From NCBI RefSeq assembly GCF_019752415.1, contig NZ_JAIEME010000015.1, positions 1 to 64,000 on the forward strand: a stretch of 64,000 nt of DNA, given 5' to 3'. A program made the translations under genes and the position numbers. The stretch's first letter is position 1; each line of letters begins with the position of its first letter. Positions 38,630 through 46,826 of this stretch are shown in pieces. Source of the DNA: Nitrosomonas sp. Lineage in GTDB: Bacteria; Pseudomonadota; Gammaproteobacteria; Burkholderiales; Nitrosomonadaceae. The notes beneath the pieces are model-generated. The model saw nothing but the letters and a program-made list of their open reading frames with translations. It did no database searches and was not told the origin of the DNA.

Positions 38630-39910
38630 TTATAAATAATATTGCTTAGCATCAATCCCATAAGCTCCCTGTGGCAGGTCGTTGGCAATAGTATACTGGA
38701 TACCTCTTGGGCTTGGTCCTGCAGTTCTGAGATCTACTGTCAGGGGAGCATCGTAAGGCTTCTTCTTGGCATCACATATGATCATGATACGAGGAAGAAG
38801 TCTTTGCGTGCGGTTATGTGTGAGTACAATCGCAATTTCGCCCGTGTTGAGTTCAACAAGACTACCCACCGGGAACATGCCGACGCAATGCGCAAATTGT
38901 TCTACCAGTAGATAGCTAAGTCCGTTTTGTGCGTTATCTCTAAGTTCTTTGATTGCATGAAATGGCCTCATGCCTGGCATTCCAGGCTGACCCCAAATAA
39001 GTTCTTCGTAACAGTCTACAATTGCTGCCATTCGGCCATAGGGGTGTAATTGATTGGCGTGCAAGCCATGGGGATACCCATTCCCATTTTCACGCTCGTG
39101 ATGTTGGAGCACAATTTTAATGACTTCTTCCGGCGTATTACTTAGCTGGGTAATGATTTCTTCTCCATAAGATATATGTTGCTTCATTAGCTTGCGTTCA
39201 TTAGGTTTGAGAAGAAAACTCTTTTTAGTTTGGATTTCTTTCGGCAGTCGTTGTTTACCGATATCCATCAATAATCCACCTAATCCAAGTATCGATAATT
39301 CTTTGCGTGGGAGACCAAGGTGACGGCCGAAGGCTAGCAAGTGAACTGAAGTCTTAATTGCACTATCGTAGAGTTCTTTCCCGGTAGTTTTGAGTTGTGC
39401 AAGCAGAAGTGCCGCATCTGGGTTACGGATAATGCTTTCGCATAAAGTATCAACCACTTCGTGCGCTGCTTGAATATCAAATTTGGTGTTACGTTCGATG
39501 TTGATACTGATATCGCTGAATAAAGTGAATGCGACGCTATATGCCTTCGTGGCAGCAGGTATTTCTTGTTCCGCAGCGTGGATATCAGTATAGGGTATTG
39601 CACGCTGGAGTAGTGCGCCGAGGGATTCAGTTTCATTGGGTTGCAGTTGTTTGTGTTTATTCGCAATATCCGTTGAAACAGGGATCTTTGCATAAGGTGT
39701 ATGTCGCTGAGCCACGAAAGGTTCGCTTCTATCTACATCCACATAAACGAGCGTGCAATAGCGTTTTAAAATGTCAATATCGTTCTGGGATTGAATGAGG
39801 ATACCTTGAATAGAGTAGGACGTTTCAAGCCAGGGACGATCAAGATCACTGACATACATGCCTACTTGAAGATCGTCTACAGGAACTTCGATTGTGGTAT
39901 TACTTGCCAT
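38630..39910 (-). CDS. DUF3391 plus HD-GYP-like domain protein, HD motif altered
   Basis: 426 residues. An N-terminal DUF3391 domain (about 1-125; VPVDDLQVGMYVSDLDRPWL) precedes an HD-GYP-type domain (about 150-330). HHERENGNGYPHGL (270-283) and DC near 299 keep the GYP signature, but the HD pair is MD (LLMDIGKQRLP, M215-D216) and the first upstream metal histidine is not found. This suggests loss of phosphodiesterase activity and a role as a c-di-GMP-binding or scaffold protein for the adjacent EAL enzyme (inference). Confidence 0.85.
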   Translation of the reverse strand: MASNTTIEVPVDDLQVGMYVSDLDRPWLETSYSIQGILIQSQNDIDILKRYCTLVYVDVDRSEPFVAQRHTPYAKIPVSTDIANKHKQLQPNETESLGALLQRAIPYTDIHAAEQEIPAATKAYSVAFTLFSDISINIERNTKFDIQAAHEVVDTLCESIIRNPDAALLLAQLKTTGKELYDSAIKTSVHLLAFGRHLGLPRKELSILGLGGLLMDIGKQRLPKEIQTKKSFLLKPNERKLMKQHISYGEEIITQLSNTPEEVIKIVLQHHERENGNGYPHGLHANQLHPYGRMAAIVDCYEELIWGQPGMPGMRPFHAIKELRDNAQNGLSYLLVEQFAHCVGMFPVGSLVELNTGEIAIVLTHNRTQRLLPRIMIICDAKKKPYDAPLTVDLRTAGPSPRGIQYTIANDLPQGAYGIDAKQYYL

Positions 39911-40047
39911 AGCAGAAGTATTCGCTAAAGAATGAGAGGAAGTTTTATCAAATAAACTTCGATTTAGTTGAAGGATAGAATAATGAAAGCGTTTTCTGCT
40001 TTGAGGAAGTAACGACGTATTTAGCGGATTTCTTGAATAGAATCTTG

Positions 40048-40923
40048 CTAACGTACCGGATTAATAAAAAACTCGCGCATCAGGAAATCTTCCAGCCCCG
40101 CTGAATCTTTCTCGCGTGCGGATAATACGACGACACGGTGCAGACGGTGCGATTCCCAGTTGAAATCTTCTTTGTAATGTTCACGAATTAATTGGATCAT
40201 CCGGCGGACCATGGCGAGTTCAACATTGCCATCCGGTCCGGCTTCGACTTGGATCGTTTGCAGCCGGGGATTGCTTTGACCCGTTGTCCAGGCGCGGAAT
40301 GAAAATTCAGCTGTGCGCGGACCTATTCTAAGAATTTGAAATATGCCACTGGTGCCGGGATTCTGGAGATTGCGTCTGACATTGGCCATACGGATTTCAT
40401 CGGCAGTGGGTTGCGGCGTGGCAGTGTTTGCTGCCATATCATCATTATCAAAAAGACCTTCCGCGCGGCGGCGCGCTTTGGCTTGATTAATATAATCGGA
40501 TAAATCCGTAGCCGCATCGGGGGCAGGCTTTGGAGGCGTTCTAGTGATTACCTTGTCTTTGGTAGGCTGGGTGGGCGTGGGCTTACTGGGCTTTTCGACC
40601 GCTTTTGGCTTGGGCTGTGATCGCGATGGGGGACTCGGAGCCGGAAGCGGCGGTAATTTCGGTGCCGGTTTTACTTCCTCGACGGCTTTAGGTTTCTCTT
40701 GCGTTGGCGTTGGGGTAGATTGCGAAGAAGCAGGCAGCGAGTTCTTGGCATCCTCTGTTTCGTTTAAATCAATAAAGCTCGCAGCAATCGGGGGTGGCGT
40801 TTCAATTTCCACCTCGGGAATGGACAAGAAAAATCCCAAGCCCCAGATAAGCAACAGCCAGACGAGCGCAGCCAGCGGCAATGGCCACCACAGGCGAATT
40901 TCTCTCGATCTGGAACTTACCAT
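40048..40923 (-). CDS. TonB-like proline-rich envelope protein
   Basis: 291 residues. One N-terminal membrane anchor (about 12-33; LAALVWLLLIWGLGFFLS), a proline/lysine-rich periplasm-spanning stretch (about 60-140) and a C-terminal globular part (190-291) that does not show the classic TonB YP motif. It is the third gene of an exbB-exbD-tonB-like operon, 11 bases after exbD, so it is likely the energy transducer. A non-canonical C-terminus suggests a dedicated partner other than usual siderophore receptors. Confidence 0.75.
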   Translation of the reverse strand: MVSSRSREIRLWWPLPLAALVWLLLIWGLGFFLSIPEVEIETPPPIAASFIDLNETEDAKNSLPASSQSTPTPTQEKPKAVEEVKPAPKLPPLPAPSPPSRSQPKPKAVEKPSKPTPTQPTKDKVITRTPPKPAPDAATDLSDYINQAKARRRAEGLFDNDDMAANTATPQPTADEIRMANVRRNLQNPGTSGIFQILRIGPRTAEFSFRAWTTGQSNPRLQTIQVEAGPDGNVELAMVRRMIQLIREHYKEDFNWESHRLHRVVVLSAREKDSAGLEDFLMREFFINPVR

Positions 40924-40934
40924 TCTTTTCTATG

Positions 40935-41336
40935 CTATTTATGTTTGACCGCAATCAGAAAATGCTGGGCACCGGCAGACCGGGCGCGGAGCATGGCTTG
41001 CACGACAATGCCTTGAGGCGCCTCACTATCCGCGGACACAATCAGCTTCTGTTTTGAGTCTGAGAGTAACGGCTTGAGTGTTGTGGCCAGCGTTTCTAGC
41101 GTAACAGCCGTCTGATTGATAAAAATTTTACTGTCTTTGGTTAGCGTCAGGGTAACAGGCTTTTCCGCACTGAGCTTCTCAGCTTGGCCTTCTGGCAAAT
41201 CAACCTGCAATGAATCCAGTTTCTGCATCGATAAAGAAGCCAGCATGAATGTCGCCAGCAAGAAAAACATCACGTCGATCATCGGGATGATTTCTATCTT
41301 ACCTTTATGAATTACGCGGGATTTACGGAGCTTCAT
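40935..41336 (-). CDS. exbD: ExbD/TolR family proton-channel subunit
   Basis: 133 residues, typical for ExbD. One N-terminal membrane helix with the essential aspartate (IEIIPMIDVMFFLLATFMLA, D22), then a periplasmic domain ending in VVQAMLRARSAGAQHFLIAV. With ExbB it uses the proton motive force to power a TonB-like protein. It overlaps exbB by 14 bases. Confidence 0.9.
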   Translation of the reverse strand: MKLRKSRVIHKGKIEIIPMIDVMFFLLATFMLASLSMQKLDSLQVDLPEGQAEKLSAEKPVTLTLTKDSKIFINQTAVTLETLATTLKPLLSDSKQKLIVSADSEAPQGIVVQAMLRARSAGAQHFLIAVKHK

Positions 41337-41997
41337 GGTTATTATCCTGTTGATCCAGGCGGATGTTATCGATCAGCCGCGTACCCAGGCGTTCCATTTC
41401 ATCCAATGTCAGTGATTGCAAACGGGAAAAATAATTGAATCCAAACAAGGCTACCAGCGCAATCGCCAGGCCCACTACGGTGGCAATCAGCGCCTCTGCA
41501 ACACCGCCTGTGACCGCCGCGGGGTTAACAATGCCTTCGCTGCCAATCACCTGGAAAGCGCGCATCATACCGACCACGGTTCCCACCAATCCAAGCAGCG
41601 GTGCGGCTGTGACGATGGTTTCCAAAGCCCAGAGCCGACGCGACAAAGATTCTTCAATGATTTGCGCTTCATCGGCAGCGCGCGATTCAGTCCACCATGC
41701 CGGTTTATGCCGGTTGGAAATCACCACTTCAAAGAAACGCTTGTAATAATGACGCTGATCCAATCCGGAAAGGATTTTTTCCAGATCGTTCCATTTGAAA
41801 CCATACGTTTCGACAAGGTTCAGCAAATCGCTGGAAAGGCGCGCGTAACGCCAATAAACAAATGCTTTTTCAAGCATAATTGCCAGAGCGATGACCGCCA
41901 GTAAAGACAGTGGAATGATAATAATTCCACCAAGCTTTAACATGACCCAGGCTTGATTTAGTTCTTCCATAGTTAACTCCAGATTAAGGCTATTCAT
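41323..41997 (-). CDS. exbB: ExbB/TolQ/MotA family proton-channel subunit
   Basis: 224 residues with three membrane helices (about 17-37, 125-150 and 170-195). The family block AAPLLGLVGTVVGMMRAFQV, then GGVAEALIATVVGLAIALVA, is intact. First gene of the minus-strand exbB-exbD-tonB-like operon. Confidence 0.92.
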   Translation of the reverse strand: MNSLNLELTMEELNQAWVMLKLGGIIIIPLSLLAVIALAIMLEKAFVYWRYARLSSDLLNLVETYGFKWNDLEKILSGLDQRHYYKRFFEVVISNRHKPAWWTESRAADEAQIIEESLSRRLWALETIVTAAPLLGLVGTVVGMMRAFQVIGSEGIVNPAAVTGGVAEALIATVVGLAIALVALFGFNYFSRLQSLTLDEMERLGTRLIDNIRLDQQDNNHEAP

Positions 41998-42327
41998 AAA
42001 GCTTTAGATTGCCAGTACTTATTAGAAATTTATTGAATACAAGAAATTTCTAATAAGAAATATTTTCATTCCAACTATCATTACATTTGTAACGAGCACG
42101 TCATCGTGTCATTCCGTCGAGAAATTGCGATACAGAACCTAACATCACTAGGCCGGATGGATGCTAAGAATAGTTGAAAACACCAGCAGTTGGAACACTT
42201 TAATGGCAAAATGATTTACTTTTGTGACTTTGTTGCAGAAAGGCACGAAGCCTATACGGATTACCCATTGTTTGGAAATTCCGGGGAAAGAAAAGCAGAC
42301 TGGACAAGCCAATTATAGCGATTAATT
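41998..42327. other. Intergenic region between exbB and the adhesin-E-like gene
   Basis: 330 bases between divergent genes. No coding or RNA gene is seen. GTGTCATTCCGTCGAGAAAT near 42105 may be a worn fragment of repeat family 2. Confidence 0.4.
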
Positions 42328-42711
42328 ATGAAAAAATGTTTAATGGTACTGTTTCTGCTGATGGTTGTTACAATTGTGCAAGCCAAGTGGATTAAAGCGG
42401 ATGCTGCAGCCAAACCCGGCGAAGCGCATTACTTTGACCCGGAGACCCTGCAAAAGAACGGCCAGTTCCGAAAAATCTGGGTGTTGTCCAGCTACGAGGA
42501 AAAGCAAAAAGGCGGGCATCGTGCGGTTAAAACATTATATGAATTTGACTGCGCCTATCACAAAGCCCGCTCAATCACGATGCTGTTGTATCCGGATAAA
42601 GAAGCTACAGGCATGGTAATTGGCGCGCATCATGATGAATCCCGGGATTGGTTTGGTTTTTCGGCCAACTCAATTTTCCGGCATATTGCAGAGACGATTT
42701 GTATTGATTGA
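42328..42711 (+). CDS. Small secreted protein, surface-adhesin E-like
   Basis: 127 residues. Signal peptide at about 1-19 (MKKCLMVLFLLMVVTIVQA, cleavage before KWIK). The mature part has the pattern W-x-K..., YFDPETLQKNGQFRKIWVLS, YEFDCAYHKARSITMLLYPD and a late Cys (ETICID), which matches the short Adhesin_E-type beta-barrel proteins found in many betaproteobacteria. The two cysteines probably form a disulfide. The role is unknown; the name reflects family resemblance, not shown adhesion. Confidence 0.7.
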   Translation: MKKCLMVLFLLMVVTIVQAKWIKADAAAKPGEAHYFDPETLQKNGQFRKIWVLSSYEEKQKGGHRAVKTLYEFDCAYHKARSITMLLYPDKEATGMVIGAHHDESRDWFGFSANSIFRHIAETICID

Positions 42712-42782
42712 ACGAGTTCAAACGTATAATTGGATTCAGTTTTTAATTTCCGGTTTGCCCTATTTTATTAAGGAATCAGAGG

Positions 42783-43316
42783 GTGATTCACGAGTCTGAG
42801 TACTGGAAAATACCTCTGCTTCGTGCTGCTACTTGGCTCGAGAAGTTGCGGATTACCGAAGGATCGGCAGAGTGCTCTCTGGTGAGAGTTGAAAAGGAAC
42901 TTTTCTTTGGGTTCTATGCGGTTCGAAAGCTTCTCGATACCTTCAAGGTTTCAGATAAAACCAAAACGATGATTTTCGAGTTGAAGTGGTTTTCTTGTGT
43001 TGGGAGAGTTGACTACTTCAATGCTCACCGGATTGACGAGTTGTTTAATCTCAACAAGATTAATAAAGAAACGCGAGATGTTCAGTTCCTATGTAACCAA
43101 TTCATTCATAGTTACATCTTTGTTCCCGTCGAAGGAGAACAATCTCAATTGCTTGGGTTCTACATATGCTCAGACCGTACACGTCATGAAAAGCTTTATT
43201 TCATCGAGATTCAGCAAGTGTTGTCAATCTTTCGTACGGTTGGTCGGGATTATCCAACCAGTGCAATCATGAAGCGTGATTCAAGCACTGGTCAATGGGA
43301 GGGAAAAATTGAATAG
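42783..43316 (+). CDS. Hypothetical protein, unknown
   Basis: 177 residues from a GTG start with AAGGA 8 bases upstream. No signal peptide or membrane helix. It is rich in aromatic residues and looks soluble alpha/beta (FELKWFSCVGRVDYFNAHRI, FLCNQFIHSYIFVPVEGE). I do not recognise it. Lower GC than neighbours suggests an accessory gene. Confidence 0.6.
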   Translation: MIHESEYWKIPLLRAATWLEKLRITEGSAECSLVRVEKELFFGFYAVRKLLDTFKVSDKTKTMIFELKWFSCVGRVDYFNAHRIDELFNLNKINKETRDVQFLCNQFIHSYIFVPVEGEQSQLLGFYICSDRTRHEKLYFIEIQQVLSIFRTVGRDYPTSAIMKRDSSTGQWEGKIE

Positions 43317-43427
43317 ACCCATGACTTTCTTTTTGTTGTTCGCTGAATTCATATTAAAGCTGTAGAAAAATAAATTTCAAGAAATCGAATCGAGCTCAGA
43401 GTTAATATCTGCATGGGTAAAAGTGGA

Positions 43428-43964
43428 TCAAGTTACTTTTAACGCCACCCAACCCACCTCACATTCCCCAGATTCCGCCGCCACATAAGCCGATTCCTCA
43501 GTAATCGTGACAGAGATATCCATCGTGCGTTGTACTAGTTTTGCCAGTGCCTGAATGTTTGGCCATTGAAACTGGAAAATGGCTGCGGTCAGTTCGTTGA
43601 ATTTTGCTTTTTCTTGCATCCACCAGACATTCGATTTGGAGTTAAAGCTATATACTTTGACGGTTTGAGCGATCCGGGTGGCTTTCTTGATTCGCTCCGG
43701 GGCGGGTTCTCCGACATCGATCCATAACGCAATCCGGCCATCCGGGGTATGTGCCCATAGGTCAGGTTCTTCTACGGTACTCAATCCTTTGCTGAGCACT
43801 AGAAATTCTTGTGCATTGATACAAAACGCCAGCATGCGCACCATCATGCGCTCGAGCGTCTCGGAGGGATGCTGAGCAATGGTCAAGTTGAGCGTATCGT
43901 AATAATTACGATTGAGGTCGGTCAGTGCAATTTTAAATTTGTAGATGGTGGGTTTGAGTGCCAC
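43428..43964 (-). CDS. yaeQ: YaeQ family protein (PD-(D/E)XK fold)
   Basis: 178 residues, the family length. Motifs: MALKPTIYKFKIALTDLNRN, YDTLNLTIAQHPSETLERMM, the putative nuclease-fold core EEPDLWAHTPDGRIALWIDV (D-...-D), and the W-rich C-terminus. The biological role is unclear; it was reported as a suppressor of rfaH defects in enterobacteria. Monocistronic. Confidence 0.92.
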   Translation of the reverse strand: MALKPTIYKFKIALTDLNRNYYDTLNLTIAQHPSETLERMMVRMLAFCINAQEFLVLSKGLSTVEEPDLWAHTPDGRIALWIDVGEPAPERIKKATRIAQTVKVYSFNSKSNVWWMQEKAKFNELTAAIFQFQWPNIQALAKLVQRTMDISVTITEESAYVAAESGECEVGWVALKVT

Positions 43965-44004
43965 AGACGTGCCTCTATCGTAAGGAGCTATTGAATAAAC
44001 CCGT

Positions 44005-44094
44005 TTGTCATTCCGAATGCTGTGAGGAATATTTGGCGATCAAAGCCATAGATTTCTCGCTTCGCTCGAAATGACAGTTATTCCGAGGTTTTTT
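44005..44094 (-). repeat. Interspersed repeat family 2, complete copy, minus orientation
   Basis: The reverse complement reads CCTCGGAATAACTGTCATTT, TCGAGCGAAGCGAGAAATCT, ... CATTCGGAATGACAAACG. It lies 8 bases beyond the stop of the DUF2959 gene and may serve as a terminator hairpin. Confidence 0.8.
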
Positions 44095-44102
44095 GAGAGT
44101 GT

Positions 44103-44747
44103 TTATTTTTCCATCGTGCTGATAAACGCATTCGCTTCATTAATCGATTGCTCCATGGAAACAACCAGTGCGGATACATCTGACTTAATTGTGCTCAATT
44201 CTCCTTTGAGTGAAGCAATGGCGCGTGCATTGAGGTTGTGTTTGAGGAACATGACCTGATCGTTAAACACGGTGAGGATCGGTTCAATCTTGGCTTCTGC
44301 CTGTTTCATCGACTTGATTAACTGGCGATAATGCGTTTGCGTGGTGTTGAGTTTCTTCTGGCTGTTTTGCTTCATCGCGGCGCTGCTGTATTGCGTGATT
44401 TCCTGTTTCCATTCAGTAAATAAAGCTTCAGAGACGCTTTCAATATCGGTGATGCGGCTTCTGACTTCTTCGGCTTTAGCGACACTGGCTTCATAAGCGT
44501 CATTCAGCCTTTTATAAGTGGCTTCCAGATCACCGCCATCAAAATTGGTGGCGGCAGTAAATTGTTCCAATGCCGATTTGAATTGTTCTTTGGTTTCTTC
44601 TTGTGTGTCGCGCGCTTTTTCAACCCGGGATACCATCACATCGCGCTTCGGAATGCCAACTTTCTCTAGAGCCTCGAGATACATCGTGGAACAACCCATT
44701 AGCATAAAAAATACGGAAAGAATGAGTAACCGATACAGATAGTTCAT
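44103..44747 (-). CDS. DUF2959 lipoprotein, coiled-coil
   Basis: 214 residues from the ATG at 44747. The track to 44825 has no lipobox context, while this start gives a lipoprotein signal MNYLYRLLILSVFFMLMGC with C19 as the lipidated cysteine. The rest is long helices typical of coiled coils (FKSALEQFTAATNFDGGDLE, NEANAFISTMEK), the DUF2959 pattern. It is anchored in the inner or outer membrane, function unknown. It follows the lipid-kinase gene by 64 bases on the same strand. Confidence 0.82.
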   Translation of the reverse strand: MNYLYRLLILSVFFMLMGCSTMYLEALEKVGIPKRDVMVSRVEKARDTQEETKEQFKSALEQFTAATNFDGGDLEATYKRLNDAYEASVAKAEEVRSRITDIESVSEALFTEWKQEITQYSSAAMKQNSQKKLNTTQTHYRQLIKSMKQAEAKIEPILTVFNDQVMFLKHNLNARAIASLKGELSTIKSDVSALVVSMEQSINEANAFISTMEK

Positions 44748-44811
44748 GTTTGTCTCCATTAAAAAGTTTGTAGGTTGTTGATCTTTGTTATCTCTTATGA
44801 AGCCATTGGAT

Positions 44812-46806
44812 TTAGCGCAATACACCCCGTCGCATCAACCGCCAGGCTACTTTTAAACCCCACAGGATGGGGTGACGGCGCAGCATCGGGGTAATTTCCA
44901 CGCTGACACCCGTGTGCCGTTCTATTTTCCAGGCAGCGTACTCGACGCTATTATTGAAAGTAAGCGTGGCTTTGGATAATCGCAGGATCGACAGAATGCG
45001 TCCTTGCCAACGGCGCAGCCGCCAGAGCCAGAGCGCTTGCCGCTGTGTCTCCGGAGTGGTCAGACAGCGATATTTTCCATTTTCTTGTTTTTCCAATACT
45101 CCTGTCAGCATGGGCGCTGCTACTTCCGTCAGGCGGATCAGTGCATTCAGATTGGTCTGTGCCAGGTGGCGTGCACGTGTTTCTCGCTCTGCGCGTAATT
45201 CGGCAGCGTAGGTGAGCGTCAGGCAACGGGTCCAGATTTCTTCGACATCAAGTATGCCTGCCTCAAGTGCCGGTACGCCGGATTTTAGAAAGGTGACGAC
45301 GGAATGAGCGAGTGCCGCATAAATGCGCTCCCGAACGGAATCGTCACGGCAGTAGAGCAACCGCGAGGGTTGCGCAAAGCGCGCCCAGATATACGGGTGA
45401 AACCAGAATTGCGCGCCACGTGCAAAATCACTGGTAGAAATGACGGCGTATTTGGCGCGTAACGTACTTCCTTGATGCGGTATTTCCAGATAAAAAACAT
45501 TGGGTGCCAGCCAGGCGTTTAAATTGGCCAAATAACGCTCAGGATAAGCCTTGTGGTAACTATCGACGATGACATACAAATCAACGATGCCTTCATCCAG
45601 GCTGATGGCGGAATGCAGGCAGGAGCCATACAGAATCACCGCATCCAGTGATGCGCCGAAGCGCATGATGAGTGCATCCACCAAAGGGACGAGATCTGGC
45701 GATACCGCTTTTTTGCTTTCCCACGCCACTTCGTTAATCAATCGAACAGGTAGTTGCGCAGCGGATGTGGCTTTGGATCTGGTCATGGAAGTCGTAGTGT
45801 CCTCTGGTACAAAAAATGTTACGGGATCCGTCGCGGAAATTCGCAACGGTTCATGGGAGTGAAGAGATCGATACAATTCACCGTCCACAATATATTCATC
45901 ATCCATTTGCAAGGTCAAAGAATGGGTATTATGGCTATAGTAGCCGTCGGTTTCTTGTAACACTTGGCCGCCGCCTGACAGTAATGGCCATACCGAACGC
46001 CACAGACGCTTAGGTTGTTGATTGACCCAAGTGACATGAAGCGGTGCCGGTTCTTTGCCCCAATACGGGCGGATGCTGAGTAACAAAGAATCCAATGCGC
46101 TGACCAGTGCAAACAGATAAGTGCCGTGATGGATTCGTCCATTTGCTTCCGTCATTGTCATATTGACAGGCGCCCACTCGCTTTGCTGGCGGCCAAGTAG
46201 CATATCGATAATGATGCCAATGAGTGATCGCAGCATGATCAGAAACGTAAAAATGCTGCCGGTGATTCCCAGTTGTTTGACCGGGCTGCGCGAAAATTTC
46301 ACGCCGCGCGCCACCAGCCCAACTGCGAAGAACATGCCGTAAATCGGAGTTATTCCAATTTGCTCGATTCGTAGCACCGGCCGCTGCACCAGCTTAGGCG
46401 CTGATGGCTTTAACAGATAATCCCGCAAGCGGTGTAATGCTTGTTCCGGTTTGCCGTGTATGCCCAGATCCAGTGGCGTCATATTGGTGGTGCCGCCTGG
46501 TATGACCATCAGCACCGGCCATTTTTCGGGTGCTAATAATTTAAACAGATGGCCGAGAATCGCATGCGTCGTGCCGTCGCCGGCGACAATCACCAGTAAA
46601 TCGATGTTTGCCCGGAGCAACTGGTCAATGGCGCTTTTGAATGTGATCGCATCTGTGGCTTCGCAAACCATGATGCCGGGTATTTCAGTCAATGCTTGCC
46701 GGATAGCCGGTTGACGTTTACGCGTCTGACCGCCCATTGGATTGATCAGGCAGCCGATTTTGGCTGCTCCGGTTTTTAAGCGATCAATCCGTGCTTGTGA
46801 TGTCAT
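44812..46806 (-). CDS. Diacylglycerol-kinase-like lipid kinase fused to a nucleotidyltransferase-like domain
   Basis: 664 residues, about twice a normal bacterial lipid kinase. Residues 15-345 have the DAGK fold: CLINPMGGQTRKR, VAGDGTTHAILG (75-79 is AGDGT, where GGDGT is usual) and PGGTTNMTPLDLG (103-115). Residues about 370-600 resemble a polymerase-beta-type nucleotidyltransferase (DAVILYGSCLHS, DEGIVDLYVIVD), followed by a helical tail. It probably phosphorylates a lipid or sphingoid alcohol; the second domain might activate or transfer a nucleotide. It lies 20 bases after the CDP-alcohol phosphatidyltransferase gene, which supports a joint lipid-headgroup pathway. Confidence 0.82.
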   Translation of the reverse strand: MTSQARIDRLKTGAAKIGCLINPMGGQTRKRQPAIRQALTEIPGIMVCEATDAITFKSAIDQLLRANIDLLVIVAGDGTTHAILGHLFKLLAPEKWPVLMVIPGGTTNMTPLDLGIHGKPEQALHRLRDYLLKPSAPKLVQRPVLRIEQIGITPIYGMFFAVGLVARGVKFSRSPVKQLGITGSIFTFLIMLRSLIGIIIDMLLGRQQSEWAPVNMTMTEANGRIHHGTYLFALVSALDSLLLSIRPYWGKEPAPLHVTWVNQQPKRLWRSVWPLLSGGGQVLQETDGYYSHNTHSLTLQMDDEYIVDGELYRSLHSHEPLRISATDPVTFFVPEDTTTSMTRSKATSAAQLPVRLINEVAWESKKAVSPDLVPLVDALIMRFGASLDAVILYGSCLHSAISLDEGIVDLYVIVDSYHKAYPERYLANLNAWLAPNVFYLEIPHQGSTLRAKYAVISTSDFARGAQFWFHPYIWARFAQPSRLLYCRDDSVRERIYAALAHSVVTFLKSGVPALEAGILDVEEIWTRCLTLTYAAELRAERETRARHLAQTNLNALIRLTEVAAPMLTGVLEKQENGKYRCLTTPETQRQALWLWRLRRWQGRILSILRLSKATLTFNNSVEYAAWKIERHTGVSVEITPMLRRHPILWGLKVAWRLMRRGVLR

Positions 46807-46826
46807 TGGGCGATGCTAAGTGCGAC

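Noticed and set aside
42095-42135. Another copy of repeat family 2
   Set aside because: Only about 20 bases resemble the family, so it is too short to call.
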